Source: an uncultured Duncaniella sp.
Lineage (GTDB): Bacteria > Bacteroidota > Bacteroidia > Bacteroidales > Muribaculaceae
Assembly (NCBI GenBank): GCA_910587165.1
Contig: CAJUKP010000007.1
Location: 1 to 64,000, forward strand
Length of the DNA stretch: 64,000 nucleotides
Direction of reading: 5' to 3'
Part shown: piece by piece, positions 16,044 through 24,396 of the stretch
How positions within the stretch are numbered: the first letter of the stretch is position 1
How the letters are laid out: each line of letters begins with the position of its first letter
Made by a program: the position numbers and the translations under genes
The notes under the pieces: generated by a model
What the model was told of the DNA's origin: nothing
The model's input: only the letters and a program-made list of their open reading frames with translations
The model's database searches: none

Positions 16044-17576
16044 TCAGCGGATGAGGGTCTTGGTGGTCTCGATGGTGCCGTTGGCGCGGGTGGTCTTCTT
16101 GATGAAGAGGCCTCCGGCGGGGTTCTTGACCTCGATGCCGTTGAGATTGTAGTAGCGTGTATCAACTACGGGTGAGTCGGTGGTGACGATGCTTATGCCC
16201 GAGAATGAGTCGGACATGATGGCCGAGCGGGTGATGTTGTCACGGTTCTCTCCGTTGAGATAGAATGACTGCACACCCATTGACTTGACTTCGCCTTCGA
16301 CGGCTGCGATGAAGAGTCCGTCGCCGCCTGCCATGAGGTAGGAGTCGCCGTTGTCCCATGTATAGGGGATGTCGGTGATGGTTTCGGGCACAAACTCCTT
16401 CTCAGGGGTGAAGGTGTAGATCTCGTCGTCGACGAACACGTTGAAGAAGAGGCGGTCCGTGTCAAGGGGAACATCCTCGACATCCAGAGGCATGATCATG
16501 AAGACGAGCATCGAGAGTCCGTCCTCGAATGAGAGCTCAAGCAGCATGGGGTCGGCGGGTGTCATGGGCGCTTCCACGAAGGGGGTGAGGGTGACGTTCT
16601 GCATATCCATTCCGTCGCCGCCGTTCACCTTCTCGTTGCCGAGGTTGATGAGCATGGCTGAGTTGGCCGAATAGTTGTCGCCGTCCTTGGTGAGGATCAC
16701 CGACGGTGTGAAGTTGTATTTGCCGGAGGCATACTCAGCAGCCATGAAGAACATGAAGTAGTCTTGAGTGAGGCCGAGATACTGGTCTGACTCCAGAGTG
16801 ACGTTGCCGTCGGCGTCGATTGTTCCGTGAACCCACGATTCGGGCAGGTAGGTGTTGAGTCCCTGGATCCACATCTCGTTGTCGGTGAAGCCGATGTTGA
16901 CACGTCGTCCGAGGGTGGAGCCCCATTGGTTCTGGAATGTGAGGGTGTATTTCGAAGTGGTGATTTCGGCAGAGGGTTCGGCGGGCTTGCTGTCCCAGAT
17001 GGTCATGCGTATGTTCTGTGAGCCATAGCTTCTGTAGACATGGTCACTGTTGGCCATGCCGCACAGTCCGTCATAGTCGAGGTCGTCGGTGGATGAGCCG
17101 GGGAGAATCTGGGTGAGCGATTTGCCGTCCCATCTCATGCGGAGCGAGGAGTTTTCAGTGTCGGCCACGATATCCTTGACATTGCCTGATTTCACGGCCT
17201 TGAACATCTCGGCATAGAGCACGGTGTCGTCCGATCCGTCGGCGGCTGTCCCGGGGGCGTAGTAGATGGGCTGAGGGAGGGGGAATTCGGCCACGCTGTC
17301 GGTGATGGTGCCTTTGATCCATGAGTCGAGGCCTTCGTAGTCGCGGATGATGTTGTGGAGGTAGATATCGTTGCCGTTGATCACCACTCGGGTGTTGTAG
17401 CCTGTGTTGTCGGTGCGTCCAGGCATATTGTTGTATACCAGAAACTCTCTTGCGGAGGTGTAGACCTCGCCGTAGAGCTCACCTTCGGGCTGGGTGGTGA
17501 TGAGTCCTTCGGGTGCGGCTGCCGACATTGTGAGAGTCATGGCAAGCATGGACATCGTGAGTAGAGTCTTTCTCAT
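16044..17576 (-). CDS. Secreted protein with YNLNG C-terminal tail, unknown function
   Basis: 510 residues. Signal peptide (MRKTLLTMSMLAMTLTMSAA), then a beta-rich body with acidic and aromatic residues (for example NDIYLHNIIRDYEGLDSWIKG and a later VHGTIDADGNVTLES, which look like two related modules), and a C-terminal TRYYNLNGIEV...GGLFIKK tail like those of other surface proteins here. The family is not recognised with certainty; comparable proteins are common in Bacteroidales. It is a single gene; its stop codon touches the TTGCCAC repeat array downstream, which may act on its mRNA 3' end. Confidence 0.82.
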   Translation of the reverse strand: MRKTLLTMSMLAMTLTMSAAAPEGLITTQPEGELYGEVYTSAREFLVYNNMPGRTDNTGYNTRVVINGNDIYLHNIIRDYEGLDSWIKGTITDSVAEFPLPQPIYYAPGTAADGSDDTVLYAEMFKAVKSGNVKDIVADTENSSLRMRWDGKSLTQILPGSSTDDLDYDGLCGMANSDHVYRSYGSQNIRMTIWDSKPAEPSAEITTSKYTLTFQNQWGSTLGRRVNIGFTDNEMWIQGLNTYLPESWVHGTIDADGNVTLESDQYLGLTQDYFMFFMAAEYASGKYNFTPSVILTKDGDNYSANSAMLINLGNEKVNGGDGMDMQNVTLTPFVEAPMTPADPMLLELSFEDGLSMLVFMIMPLDVEDVPLDTDRLFFNVFVDDEIYTFTPEKEFVPETITDIPYTWDNGDSYLMAGGDGLFIAAVEGEVKSMGVQSFYLNGENRDNITRSAIMSDSFSGISIVTTDSPVVDTRYYNLNGIEVKNPAGGLFIKKTTRANGTIETTKTLIR

Positions 17577-17607
17577 TGGTTAAAACAGTTTACGTGTGGA
17601 ATTATGG

Positions 17608-17674
17608 AAAAAAATAACACAAAGCCAAAGGGCCGGCAATGCCGAAAACAGCGTGGCTCCTCTGACTTTGTGTT
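17608..17674 (-). terminator. Terminator after the TPR lipoprotein gene
   Basis: On the minus strand AACACAAAG...CTTTGTGTT (9 bp, long loop with an inner CGGCA/TGCCG) is followed by A then seven T. It lies about 30 bases past the stop of the lipoprotein gene. Confidence 0.65.
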
Positions 17675-17704
17675 TGGTTTAATCTATGTCTCTAAAGGCT
17701 ATTC

Positions 17705-19390
17705 TCAGATTGCCTGTGAGATGTTGAAGCGGGCGAACTCAAGGTCGTTGGCGGCCTGTGAAGCCATCTTGGGATCGAGCTTGACGGCCTGACGGAGGTT
17801 GGAGGTCACCATCTGCTCATTGCCGGTGCGGGCACCGAGGATGGCCATGAGATAGTAGGTGGTGGCGTCGGGATCGGAGATAGCGGCGAGAGTGCTCTTG
17901 GCCTTGTTGTAGTCCTTGTCGAGGATCTGGGCGAGGGCGGCGTTGTTGCTCTTGTCGTCGCCGAATGCCTTGTTGGCAGCCTTGACATCACCGAGCTTGA
18001 GGTACATGAGACCGAGGGCGGGGCCGAGGTCGTCAAGACCGGCAGCCTTGCCGAATGAGGTGTTGGCGGCACGTACATCGTCGTTGACGAGAGCCACGAG
18101 ACCCTGGTTCATCTGAGCCTCGGGAGCGCTTGCGTTGATACGGGCGGCTTTCTTGAAGTTGGCCATTGCAGCGTCGTAGTCACCCTGCTCATATTCTACC
18201 ATACCGATGTTGTTGAACGCGCGGTAGTCGTTGGGATAGAGACGTGAGGTGGCGGTGTAGATGGCCTTCTTGCGGTTGAGGTCGGGGGTGAGGGTAGCGG
18301 TGTAGAGGAGCTCGTCGACAGTGAGTGTGGAGGGATCGGTGTCGAATGCCTGGTTGAGCTCGGCGTCGCTCTTGCCGATCACGTTGATGCTGGCTGTGAT
18401 GCGTGAGTAGCGGAGCTGGGGGAGGATCTCGTCGGCAAGCTGGTCGAACACGCTTGAGAGGTTGCGGATCTCACGCTCGCGGATCTCGGGGTCCTTGTAC
18501 ATTGAGAGAACGCTCAGGATGAGGTCCTTGTCCTGGATGTTGCTGGCGGCAACGAGCTTCTGGAAGCCTTCCCAGTCCTCGGGGGTGAACTGTGCGGTGA
18601 GTTCGCCGAATTCGGTCACCTTGTCTTTCTTGAGCTGGTCGGTCATGTACTTCTTGGTCACGGTCTCGCGGTTTTCGGCGAGCTTGGTGTTGAAGTCGAG
18701 CGAACCGTCGGGCGAAGCGTAGCTGGAGATGTTGATCTCCTCGATCTGGCGGCGGTCGTCGCCGGCGGCGGCGCGGAGGTCACGGTTGAGACGGAGCACC
18801 TCGTCGGAGTTGAGCTCGCTCTTGCGGAGGTTGGCCTGGTTGATGAGGAAGCGGATGTCGGCGGAGTATTTCTCGTTGATGATGCGCTGGAACTTGTCCT
18901 GTGCGAGAGCGGGATCAACGGTAGCGGCATCGGCGAGAGCGGCTGTAGCCACGACACCGTTGGCCACCTTCACAGAAGGAAGCACGTATTTCTTGCCCTT
19001 CTGGTCGACGGAGAAGTCGAGATAGAGCTCAGAGCGCTGCATTGAGGGCTCGTAAACGTAGTTGACGGGGATTGTCACGGTACCGCCGTTGTCGTATGAG
19101 ATGACAGGGTTGTTGCCTCTTACCTTCTCGCCCTGGAATGTCATGGCCGAAGCCTCCTGACGCTGGCCGTTGTAGGCGAGGACGGGGGTCACGGTCACAG
19201 TTGCATTCTTCTGGAAGAATTTGGCGGGTATGTGGCCTGTCACAGTCGCGGGAACGTGGGTGCCCACAACTTCGAGGGGGTTGGGATTGGTTGTGAAATA
19301 GTCTGCGGCAAACTGGTTCATTTTTTTGCCGCAACCCGTGAGCAGAAGAGTACTGCCGATAAGAAGGGTAAACCCTGTTGATTTCTTCAT
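17705..19390 (-). CDS. TPR lipoprotein with an OmpA-like segment
   Basis: 561 residues. The N-terminus is a lipoprotein signal (LLIGSTLLLTGCGKK, lipid-modified Cys20). A beta-rich domain follows (about 35-165), then an OmpA-like segment (about 170-265) containing INISSYASPDGSLDFNTKLAENR split across that motif, and C-terminal tetratricopeptide repeats (AFNNIGMVEYEQGDYDAAMA, EAQMNQGLVALVNDDVRAAN). It is probably anchored in the outer membrane facing the periplasm, with a structural or assembly role. The OmpA-like assignment is by motif only. It has a good promoter upstream and a terminator downstream, so it is monocistronic. Confidence 0.85.
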   Translation of the reverse strand: MKKSTGFTLLIGSTLLLTGCGKKMNQFAADYFTTNPNPLEVVGTHVPATVTGHIPAKFFQKNATVTVTPVLAYNGQRQEASAMTFQGEKVRGNNPVISYDNGGTVTIPVNYVYEPSMQRSELYLDFSVDQKGKKYVLPSVKVANGVVATAALADAATVDPALAQDKFQRIINEKYSADIRFLINQANLRKSELNSDEVLRLNRDLRAAAGDDRRQIEEINISSYASPDGSLDFNTKLAENRETVTKKYMTDQLKKDKVTEFGELTAQFTPEDWEGFQKLVAASNIQDKDLILSVLSMYKDPEIREREIRNLSSVFDQLADEILPQLRYSRITASINVIGKSDAELNQAFDTDPSTLTVDELLYTATLTPDLNRKKAIYTATSRLYPNDYRAFNNIGMVEYEQGDYDAAMANFKKAARINASAPEAQMNQGLVALVNDDVRAANTSFGKAAGLDDLGPALGLMYLKLGDVKAANKAFGDDKSNNAALAQILDKDYNKAKSTLAAISDPDATTYYLMAILGARTGNEQMVTSNLRQAVKLDPKMASQAANDLEFARFNISQAI

Positions 19391-19464
19391 GGGATGAATG
19401 GTTTATGATTTGTTTAGTTACTTATATATTTGCTAAATCCGTATGTACACATTTTTGACGATGG

Positions 19465-19496
19465 CAAAGTTACGGAGTATAAATCAAGAATGCAAG
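19465..19496 (-). promoter_or_regulatory. Bacteroidota promoter before the TPR lipoprotein gene
   Basis: On the minus strand: CTTG, 20 bases, TAACTTTG. The -7 box is exact and the -33 box matches three of four. It gives a 5' leader of about 65-70 bases. Confidence 0.75.
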
Positions 19497-19563
19497 TTTA
19501 TGCGCCCTGCAAAGATGAAAAAAATTGATGTCGGCATCAAAAAAGCATCCGGAAAGATATTTT

Positions 19564-19595
19564 TTTGACAGATTAAGTATTTTTTACTAATTTTG
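19564..19595 (+). promoter_or_regulatory. Bacteroidota promoter before rnfD
   Basis: TTTG, 20 bases, TAATTTTG: both elements exact and spacing ideal. It lies 59 bases before the rnfD start and shows that the operon begins at rnfD rather than at rnfB or rnfC. Confidence 0.85.
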
Positions 19596-19654
19596 CCCTC
19601 AAATCTGTACCGTAGAAAACCCCCTCGGAGAAAGAAAAAATATACCTTAATACA

Positions 19655-20611
19655 ATGAACAATCTAATTACCATTTCACCGTCGCCCCATGCGCAGACTC
19701 CGACGACAGTGACACGGCTGATGCTCCATGTGATTGTCGCGCTTGTGCCCGCTGTGCTTGTGGCCCTCTATTACTTCGGGCTTGGCGCAGCCATCGTGAT
19801 CGTGACCTCCATCGTGGGGTGTGTGGCCGTAGAGTATCTCATCACCCGCTTCATGCTCGGGCAGAAACCCTCCATCGGCAATCTCTCGGCCGTGCTGACC
19901 GGTCTGCTCCTCGCGCTCAACCTTCCCAGCAATCTTCCGGTGTGGATGATCCTGATCGGATGTGTCGTTGCTATCGGAATCGGCAAGATGACCTTCGGCG
20001 GTCTCGGCTGCAACATCTTCAATCCCGCTCTGGTGGGACGTGTGTTCCTGCTTCTGTCCTTCCCCGTGGCTATGACCACCTGGCCTCTTCCGGAGGTGAA
20101 CCGCATGGCCTATACCGACGCCACTACCGGCGCGACGGTGCTCAGCCAGATCAAGATGGGTGTCATCGAGGCATCGGATGTCAATCTCATGAATTCACTG
20201 CTCGGCAACATGGGCGGCTCGCTCGGCGAGGTCGGTGCGATAGCACTGCTCATCGGATTCGTCTATCTGCTTTGCTTCAAGGTGATAAGCTGGCATATAC
20301 CCGTTGCCATCCTCGGCACTGCAGCCATCTTCTCATGGCTAATCGGCGCTCCTGTGGGTGTGGAACTGCTTTCTGGCGGTCTGCTTCTCGGAGCCATCTT
20401 CATGGCCACTGACTATGTCACCTCTCCCATGAGCCATTCGGGCATGATCCTCTACGGTGTGCTCATCGGACTCATCACAATCATCATACGCCAGTGGGGC
20501 GCTTACCCCGAGGGTATGTCGTTCGCCATACTCATCATGAACGGATTCACCCCGCTCATCAACCGCTACATGAAACCCCGTAAGTTTGGAGAAAGGAGGG
20601 TTGCCGCATGA
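19655..20611 (+). CDS. rnfD: Rnf electron transport complex subunit D
   Basis: 318 residues, a polytopic NqrB/RnfD-family membrane protein. Conserved segments: KPSIGNLSAVLTGLLLALNL, GGLGCNIFNPALVGRVFLL, and DATTGATVLSQ, where the Thr of TGAT is the expected covalent FMN site. The length fits RnfD (about 310-350) rather than NqrB (over 400). Rnf couples ferredoxin oxidation and NAD reduction to Na or H pumping. It is the first gene of the operon: rnfB and rnfC, which normally precede it, are absent. Its stop overlaps the rnfG start by 4 bases. Confidence 0.93.
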   Translation: MNNLITISPSPHAQTPTTVTRLMLHVIVALVPAVLVALYYFGLGAAIVIVTSIVGCVAVEYLITRFMLGQKPSIGNLSAVLTGLLLALNLPSNLPVWMILIGCVVAIGIGKMTFGGLGCNIFNPALVGRVFLLLSFPVAMTTWPLPEVNRMAYTDATTGATVLSQIKMGVIEASDVNLMNSLLGNMGGSLGEVGAIALLIGFVYLLCFKVISWHIPVAILGTAAIFSWLIGAPVGVELLSGGLLLGAIFMATDYVTSPMSHSGMILYGVLIGLITIIIRQWGAYPEGMSFAILIMNGFTPLINRYMKPRKFGERRVAA

Positions 20612-21186
20612 AATCCACACTCGTCAACATGGTGCTCTCGCTCGGCGTGATCACCGTCGTGGCCGCATCGGCGCTCGCAGGTGTCTACACTCTCACCAAG
20701 GAGCCCATCGCACAGGCCAAGGCCCAGAAACAGCAGGATGCCATAGGGGAGGTGCTTCCCGGCATCGAGTTCAACAACAATCCCGCCGCCGAGGCCACTG
20801 AGGTCGAGATAAATGGCGAGACTGTCACAGTGTTCCCTGCCAGAAAGGATGGGGAGCTCGTCGGAACGGCCGTAGAGAGCCATGACAACAACGGATTCTC
20901 CGGACTCATCACCGTGATGTATGGCTTCGATCCCGCCGGCGTCATCACCGGTTATGCCGTGATGCAGCACGCCGAGACCCCCGGCCTCGGCTCGAAGATG
21001 GGTGAGTGGTTCTGTGATCCCGCCCACTCCATCATCGGACTCGACTCCAACACCTCGAATCTCACCGTGAGCAAGGATGGCGGCGACATTGACGCCATCA
21101 CAGCGGCCACAATATCGTCGCGCGCGTTCCTGCGCTCGCTCACTCTTGCCGGACAGGCGTCGCAACAATTTGCCACACAGCAATAA
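20608..21186 (+). CDS. rnfG: Rnf electron transport complex subunit G
   Basis: 192 residues. One N-terminal membrane anchor (about 8-27), then a periplasmic FMN-binding domain. The flavin attachment region reads IDAITAATISSRAF, a variant of the S/T-G-A-T motif with Ala in place of Gly; the second Thr is the likely FMN acceptor. PGLGSKMGEWF is the other conserved block. Length fits RnfG rather than NqrC. It accepts electrons within the Rnf complex. Coupled to rnfD by an ATGA overlap. Confidence 0.92.
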   Translation: MKSTLVNMVLSLGVITVVAASALAGVYTLTKEPIAQAKAQKQQDAIGEVLPGIEFNNNPAAEATEVEINGETVTVFPARKDGELVGTAVESHDNNGFSGLITVMYGFDPAGVITGYAVMQHAETPGLGSKMGEWFCDPAHSIIGLDSNTSNLTVSKDGGDIDAITAATISSRAFLRSLTLAGQASQQFATQQ

Positions 21187-21201
21187 CATCAGATCCAAGC
21201 C

Positions 21202-21792
21202 ATGAACGATAAACTTAAAATACTCTTCAACGGCATCATTGCCGAAAACCCCACATTTGTCCTGATGTTGGGAATGTGTCCCACTCTGGGCACCACCGGC
21301 AGCGCCATCAACGGCATGAGCATGGGTCTCGCCACCATGGCGGTGCTCATCTGCTCCAATGTGGTGATCTCGCTCATCAAGAATTTTGTGCCCGCCAAGG
21401 TGCGCATCCCTGCCTACATCGTGGTGATCGCCGCTTTCGTGTCGGTGCTTCAGCTCGTCATGGAGGCCTACGTGCCCTCGCTCTATGCCACTCTCGGTAT
21501 CTTCATCCCGCTCATCGTGGTCAACTGTATCGTGCTCGGCCGCGCCGAGGCCTTCGCATCGCGCCACGGGGTGTTTGACAGTTGCCTCGACGGCATCGGC
21601 ATCGGTCTGGGCTTCACAATCGCCCTCACCCTTCTCGGCGCTGTCCGTGAGTTCCTGGGCACAGGCAAGATCTTTGACGCCACGATCTATCCCGAGCAGT
21701 TCGGCTCGCTCGTGTTCGTGCTCGCACCGGGCGCGTTCATCGCCCTCGGCCTGCTGATCGCACTCTTCACCAAAATGCGCGAGGCCAAGTAA
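21202..21792 (+). CDS. rnfE: Rnf electron transport complex subunit E
   Basis: 196 residues, six predicted membrane helices, RnfE/NqrD family. Conserved features: an early NPTFVLMLGMCPTLGTT, the Cys-containing half-helices that hold the intramembrane 2Fe-2S cluster together with RnfA (GMCPTLG and VVNCIVLGRAEAFA), and ALTLLGAVREFLGTG. It follows rnfG by 15 bases. Confidence 0.94.
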   Translation: MNDKLKILFNGIIAENPTFVLMLGMCPTLGTTGSAINGMSMGLATMAVLICSNVVISLIKNFVPAKVRIPAYIVVIAAFVSVLQLVMEAYVPSLYATLGIFIPLIVVNCIVLGRAEAFASRHGVFDSCLDGIGIGLGFTIALTLLGAVREFLGTGKIFDATIYPEQFGSLVFVLAPGAFIALGLLIALFTKMREAK

Positions 21793-21835
21793 GCCCGCCA
21801 CCACACGCTCTCATCCATTTTAAACGAATACCCAG

Positions 21836-22417
21836 ATGCTCGAATATATTTCCATCATCATCACGGCAATCTTTGTCAACAACATTGTATTTGCCCAGTT
21901 TCTCGGTATATGCCCGTTCATAGGCGTATCCCGCAAGCTCTCAAGTGCGGTAGGCATGGGTGCGGCTGTGACATTCGTCATGGTGCTCGCCACGGCCATC
22001 ACCTGGCTGCTCCAGGATCTCGTGCTCACACCGTTCGGCCTCGGCTTCATGCAGACCATTGTGTTCATCCTCGTGATCGCCGCCCTCGTGCAGATGCTCG
22101 AGATCATACTCAAGAAGATCGCTCCGGTGCTCTACAGCGCTCTCGGAGTGTTCCTGCCGCTCATCACCACCAACTGTGCCGTGCTGGGTGTGGCCATCAC
22201 CGTGGTCCAGAAGAATATGGATCTCGGCCAGAGCCTCGTCTATGCCGTGGCCACCGCCATCGGTTTCACCATGGCCATCTCCATCTTCGCTGGTATCCGC
22301 GAGCAGCTCGCCCTGGCCAATGTCCCCAAGGCTATGCGCGGTGTGCCCATCGCTCTCATCTGTGCCGGTCTGCTCGCCATGGCTTTCATGGGCTTCTCCG
22401 GCATCAAAATCGGTTGA
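21836..22417 (+). CDS. rnfA: Rnf electron transport complex subunit A
   Basis: 193 residues, six predicted membrane helices, RnfA/NqrE family. Conserved features: FVNNIVFAQFLGICPFIGVS, LPLITTNCAVLGVAI and MAISIFAGIREQL. The two Cys-bearing half-helices (GICPF and TNCAVLG) pair with those of RnfE to bind the 2Fe-2S cluster. It ends 4 bases before the esterase gene, which may therefore be co-transcribed. Confidence 0.95.
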   Translation: MLEYISIIITAIFVNNIVFAQFLGICPFIGVSRKLSSAVGMGAAVTFVMVLATAITWLLQDLVLTPFGLGFMQTIVFILVIAALVQMLEIILKKIAPVLYSALGVFLPLITTNCAVLGVAITVVQKNMDLGQSLVYAVATAIGFTMAISIFAGIREQLALANVPKAMRGVPIALICAGLLAMAFMGFSGIKIG

Positions 22418-22421
22418 CCGG

Positions 22422-23738
22422 ATGATGATAAAACGATTTCTTACAACCGCTGCCGTCGTGTCCGCACTGACGGTGGCGGTTTTTGCTGAGAACTACCCAT
22501 ATCGCAACGATGCCCTGTGGGTCACCGTGCCCGACCACGCCGACTGGCTCTATGAGACGGGCGATTCCGCCGTGATAGACATCTCGCTCTACAGATATGG
22601 CGAACCCGCTGCCGGGGTGACGGTCAACTATACTCTCGGCGATGACAATATGCCGGACGACAGCAAGGGCTCGCTTGTGCTCGACAGCGAGGGGCGCGGC
22701 CGTGTGAATATAGGCACCATGCAGCGTCCCGGTTTCCGCGACCTGCGTCTGGGCGCGACCATGACTGACGGTTATTCGACCGCCCATCACGTCAAGGTGG
22801 GATTCTCGCCCGAACGGCTCAGGCATTTCACAGGCGAGCCGGCAGACTTCGACAGTTTCTGGCAGAAGGCTCTCGAGGAGGATGCCCGTTTCCCGCTCAA
22901 GTATACCATCGAACCGGTGGAGAAATATACCACCGACAAGATGACCTGCAGTCTGGTCAAGCTTCAGCTCAATCCGGAGGGGCGCTCCATGTGGGCATAT
23001 CTCTTCATTCCCAAGGGTGAGGGGAAGTTTCCGGCTGTGCTCTGTCCGCCCGGGGCGGGAGTCAAGACCATCAAGGAGCCTATGCTCCACCGCTATTACG
23101 GCGAGGGGGGTATGATCAGGGCCGAGATAGAGATTCATGGCTGCCATCCCGAACTGCCGGAGGAGGAGTTTGCCCGCCTGCGCAAGGAGAAGGGTGATTA
23201 TCTCAAGTTCGGGCTGGAGGATCCCGACAGTTACTATATGAAGGATGTGTACCTCGGATGCCGCCGTTTTCTTGACCTCCTGACGAGTCTTCCGCAATGG
23301 GACGGTGTGAATCTCTTCACCCAGGGTGGCAGCCAGGGTGGCGCCCTGGCCATCACGACGGCTGCTCTTGATCCGAGAGTCACGGCCTGTGTGGCCAATC
23401 ATCCCGCTCTCAGCGATATGACGGGCTATCTCAGCGAGAAGTGCGGCGGCTATCCCCACCATTTCCGCAAGAACCGCGCGGAGGCCACTCCGGAGAAGAT
23501 ACGGACTCTCGAGATGTATGATGTGGTCAATTTCGCCAAGCGTCTCCGCTGCCCGGTGCGAATGACCTGGGGATTCAATGACAATACCTGTCCTCCCACA
23601 ACGTCATACGAGGTTTGGAATGTGATCACAGCGCCCAAGGAGGCTCTCATAACGCCTATAAATGAGCATTGGACTTCATCGACCACCGAGCGTGGCCATT
23701 ACGACTGGCTCAGGAAACAGGTGCGTCCAACCGACTGA
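22422..23738 (+). CDS. Acetylxylan esterase-like protein (carbohydrate esterase family 7)
   Basis: 438 residues. Signal peptide (MMIKRFLTTAAVVSALTVAVFA), an N-terminal beta domain (about 25-115), then an alpha/beta hydrolase of the AXE1 type. The nucleophile Ser is in GGSQGGALA, the Asp in WGFNDNTCPP and the His near the end in ERGHYDW. It should remove acetyl groups from xylan or oligosaccharides in the periplasm. The start is 4 bases after rnfA, so it probably rides on the rnf transcript although its role is unrelated. Longer upstream frames overlap rnfA and are not real. The long palindrome copy 2 begins 4 bases after its stop. Confidence 0.88.
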   Translation: MMIKRFLTTAAVVSALTVAVFAENYPYRNDALWVTVPDHADWLYETGDSAVIDISLYRYGEPAAGVTVNYTLGDDNMPDDSKGSLVLDSEGRGRVNIGTMQRPGFRDLRLGATMTDGYSTAHHVKVGFSPERLRHFTGEPADFDSFWQKALEEDARFPLKYTIEPVEKYTTDKMTCSLVKLQLNPEGRSMWAYLFIPKGEGKFPAVLCPPGAGVKTIKEPMLHRYYGEGGMIRAEIEIHGCHPELPEEEFARLRKEKGDYLKFGLEDPDSYYMKDVYLGCRRFLDLLTSLPQWDGVNLFTQGGSQGGALAITTAALDPRVTACVANHPALSDMTGYLSEKCGGYPHHFRKNRAEATPEKIRTLEMYDVVNFAKRLRCPVRMTWGFNDNTCPPTTSYEVWNVITAPKEALITPINEHWTSSTTERGHYDWLRKQVRPTD

Positions 23739-23741
23739 AAG

Positions 23742-23913
23742 TTACCTATCAGGAGTTGCCTATCAGGATAAGGGTACAGAATAACAAAAGGACAAAAGAA
23801 ACAGATTTTTTTATTTTTTTGTTCAGATATAATCAGTCTGATAAATCTGAATCCTCAAAAAAATCTGTTTCTTTTGTCCTTTTGTTATTCTGTACCCTTA
23901 TCCTGACCGGTAA
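23742..23913. repeat. Long nested palindrome, copy 2
   Basis: A 50-bp perfect inverted repeat (23763-23812 with 23857-23906) encloses a 44-base loop. Flanking units: TTACCTATCAGGA (23742-23754), TTGCCTATCAGGA (23756-23768) and inverted TCCTGACCGGTAA (23901-23913). The arm includes GGGTACAGAATAACAAAAGG and AAAAGAAACAGATTTTTTT. The loop (TGTTCAGATATAATCAGTCT..ATCTGAAT) is related to those of copies 1 and 3. It fills the gap between two convergent genes (esterase and gldH). Confidence 0.95.
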
Positions 23914-23922
23914 CTTTGTGGG

Positions 23923-24396
23923 TTATTCTACGAGTATACCTATCTTGGAGATGCCTTTGAGGGTGTCGAGGCGCATGACGTGTCTGACCTCGACGGGCTG
24001 TGACAGGTCTATGTCGGCGTCCGTGGCTATCACCACGTCGCGCTGGTAGCCTGTGCCGAATCCGCTGCCGAGCCAGCGTCCGTAGATGTCGGCGAGAGGT
24101 ATGTTGAGGGTATAACGGTAACGTCTGCCGGCTCCCATGTGGGTCACTTCGAGCCACACGTTGGAGTAGCGGTAGTCGTTGTCGTGGGTGAGCCCGAGGT
24201 GCAGCCTGCGGCGCACGAGGGTGTCGTTGTCAGGCAGTGTCGTGTCGACGGGGAGCAGCATGAGTGTGTCGCCGTATGCCCAGCCGCCGTCCGGCAGGCT
24301 TTGCCAACGGCTATAATCACGTTCGCCACGGCTGCACGAGGCAGCCATGACGGACATGATGAATAGCGATATTGTCAGAGGCAGAAGTCTACGCAT
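23923..24396 (-). CDS. gldH: Gliding motility lipoprotein GldH
   Basis: 157 residues. Lipoprotein signal (LFIMSVMAASCSRGE, Cys21). Family features: a start near YSRWQSLPDGGWAYGD, the RRRLHLGLTHDNDYRYSNVW block, IPLADIYGRWLGSGFGTGY, and the end VMRLDTLKGISKIGILVE. GldH is needed for gliding in Flavobacterium and is retained in non-gliding Bacteroidota, where it is thought to support envelope or type IX functions. It overlaps the 3' end of ricT by 8 bases and is the last gene of the zap-rny-ricT operon. The frame extends upstream, but only this start gives the lipoprotein signal. Confidence 0.88.
   Translation of the reverse strand: MRRLLPLTISLFIMSVMAASCSRGERDYSRWQSLPDGGWAYGDTLMLLPVDTTLPDNDTLVRRRLHLGLTHDNDYRYSNVWLEVTHMGAGRRYRYTLNIPLADIYGRWLGSGFGTGYQRDVVIATDADIDLSQPVEVRHVMRLDTLKGISKIGILVE

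Noticed and set aside
20566..21804. 412-residue minus-strand frame across rnfG and rnfE
   Set aside because: Antisense of two conserved Rnf genes; composition biased to His, Glu and Asp, no domain.
19655..22417. Na-translocating NADH:quinone reductase (Nqr) operon
   Set aside because: Subunit lengths (318 and 192 residues) match RnfD and RnfG, and no NqrA or NqrF is adjacent.
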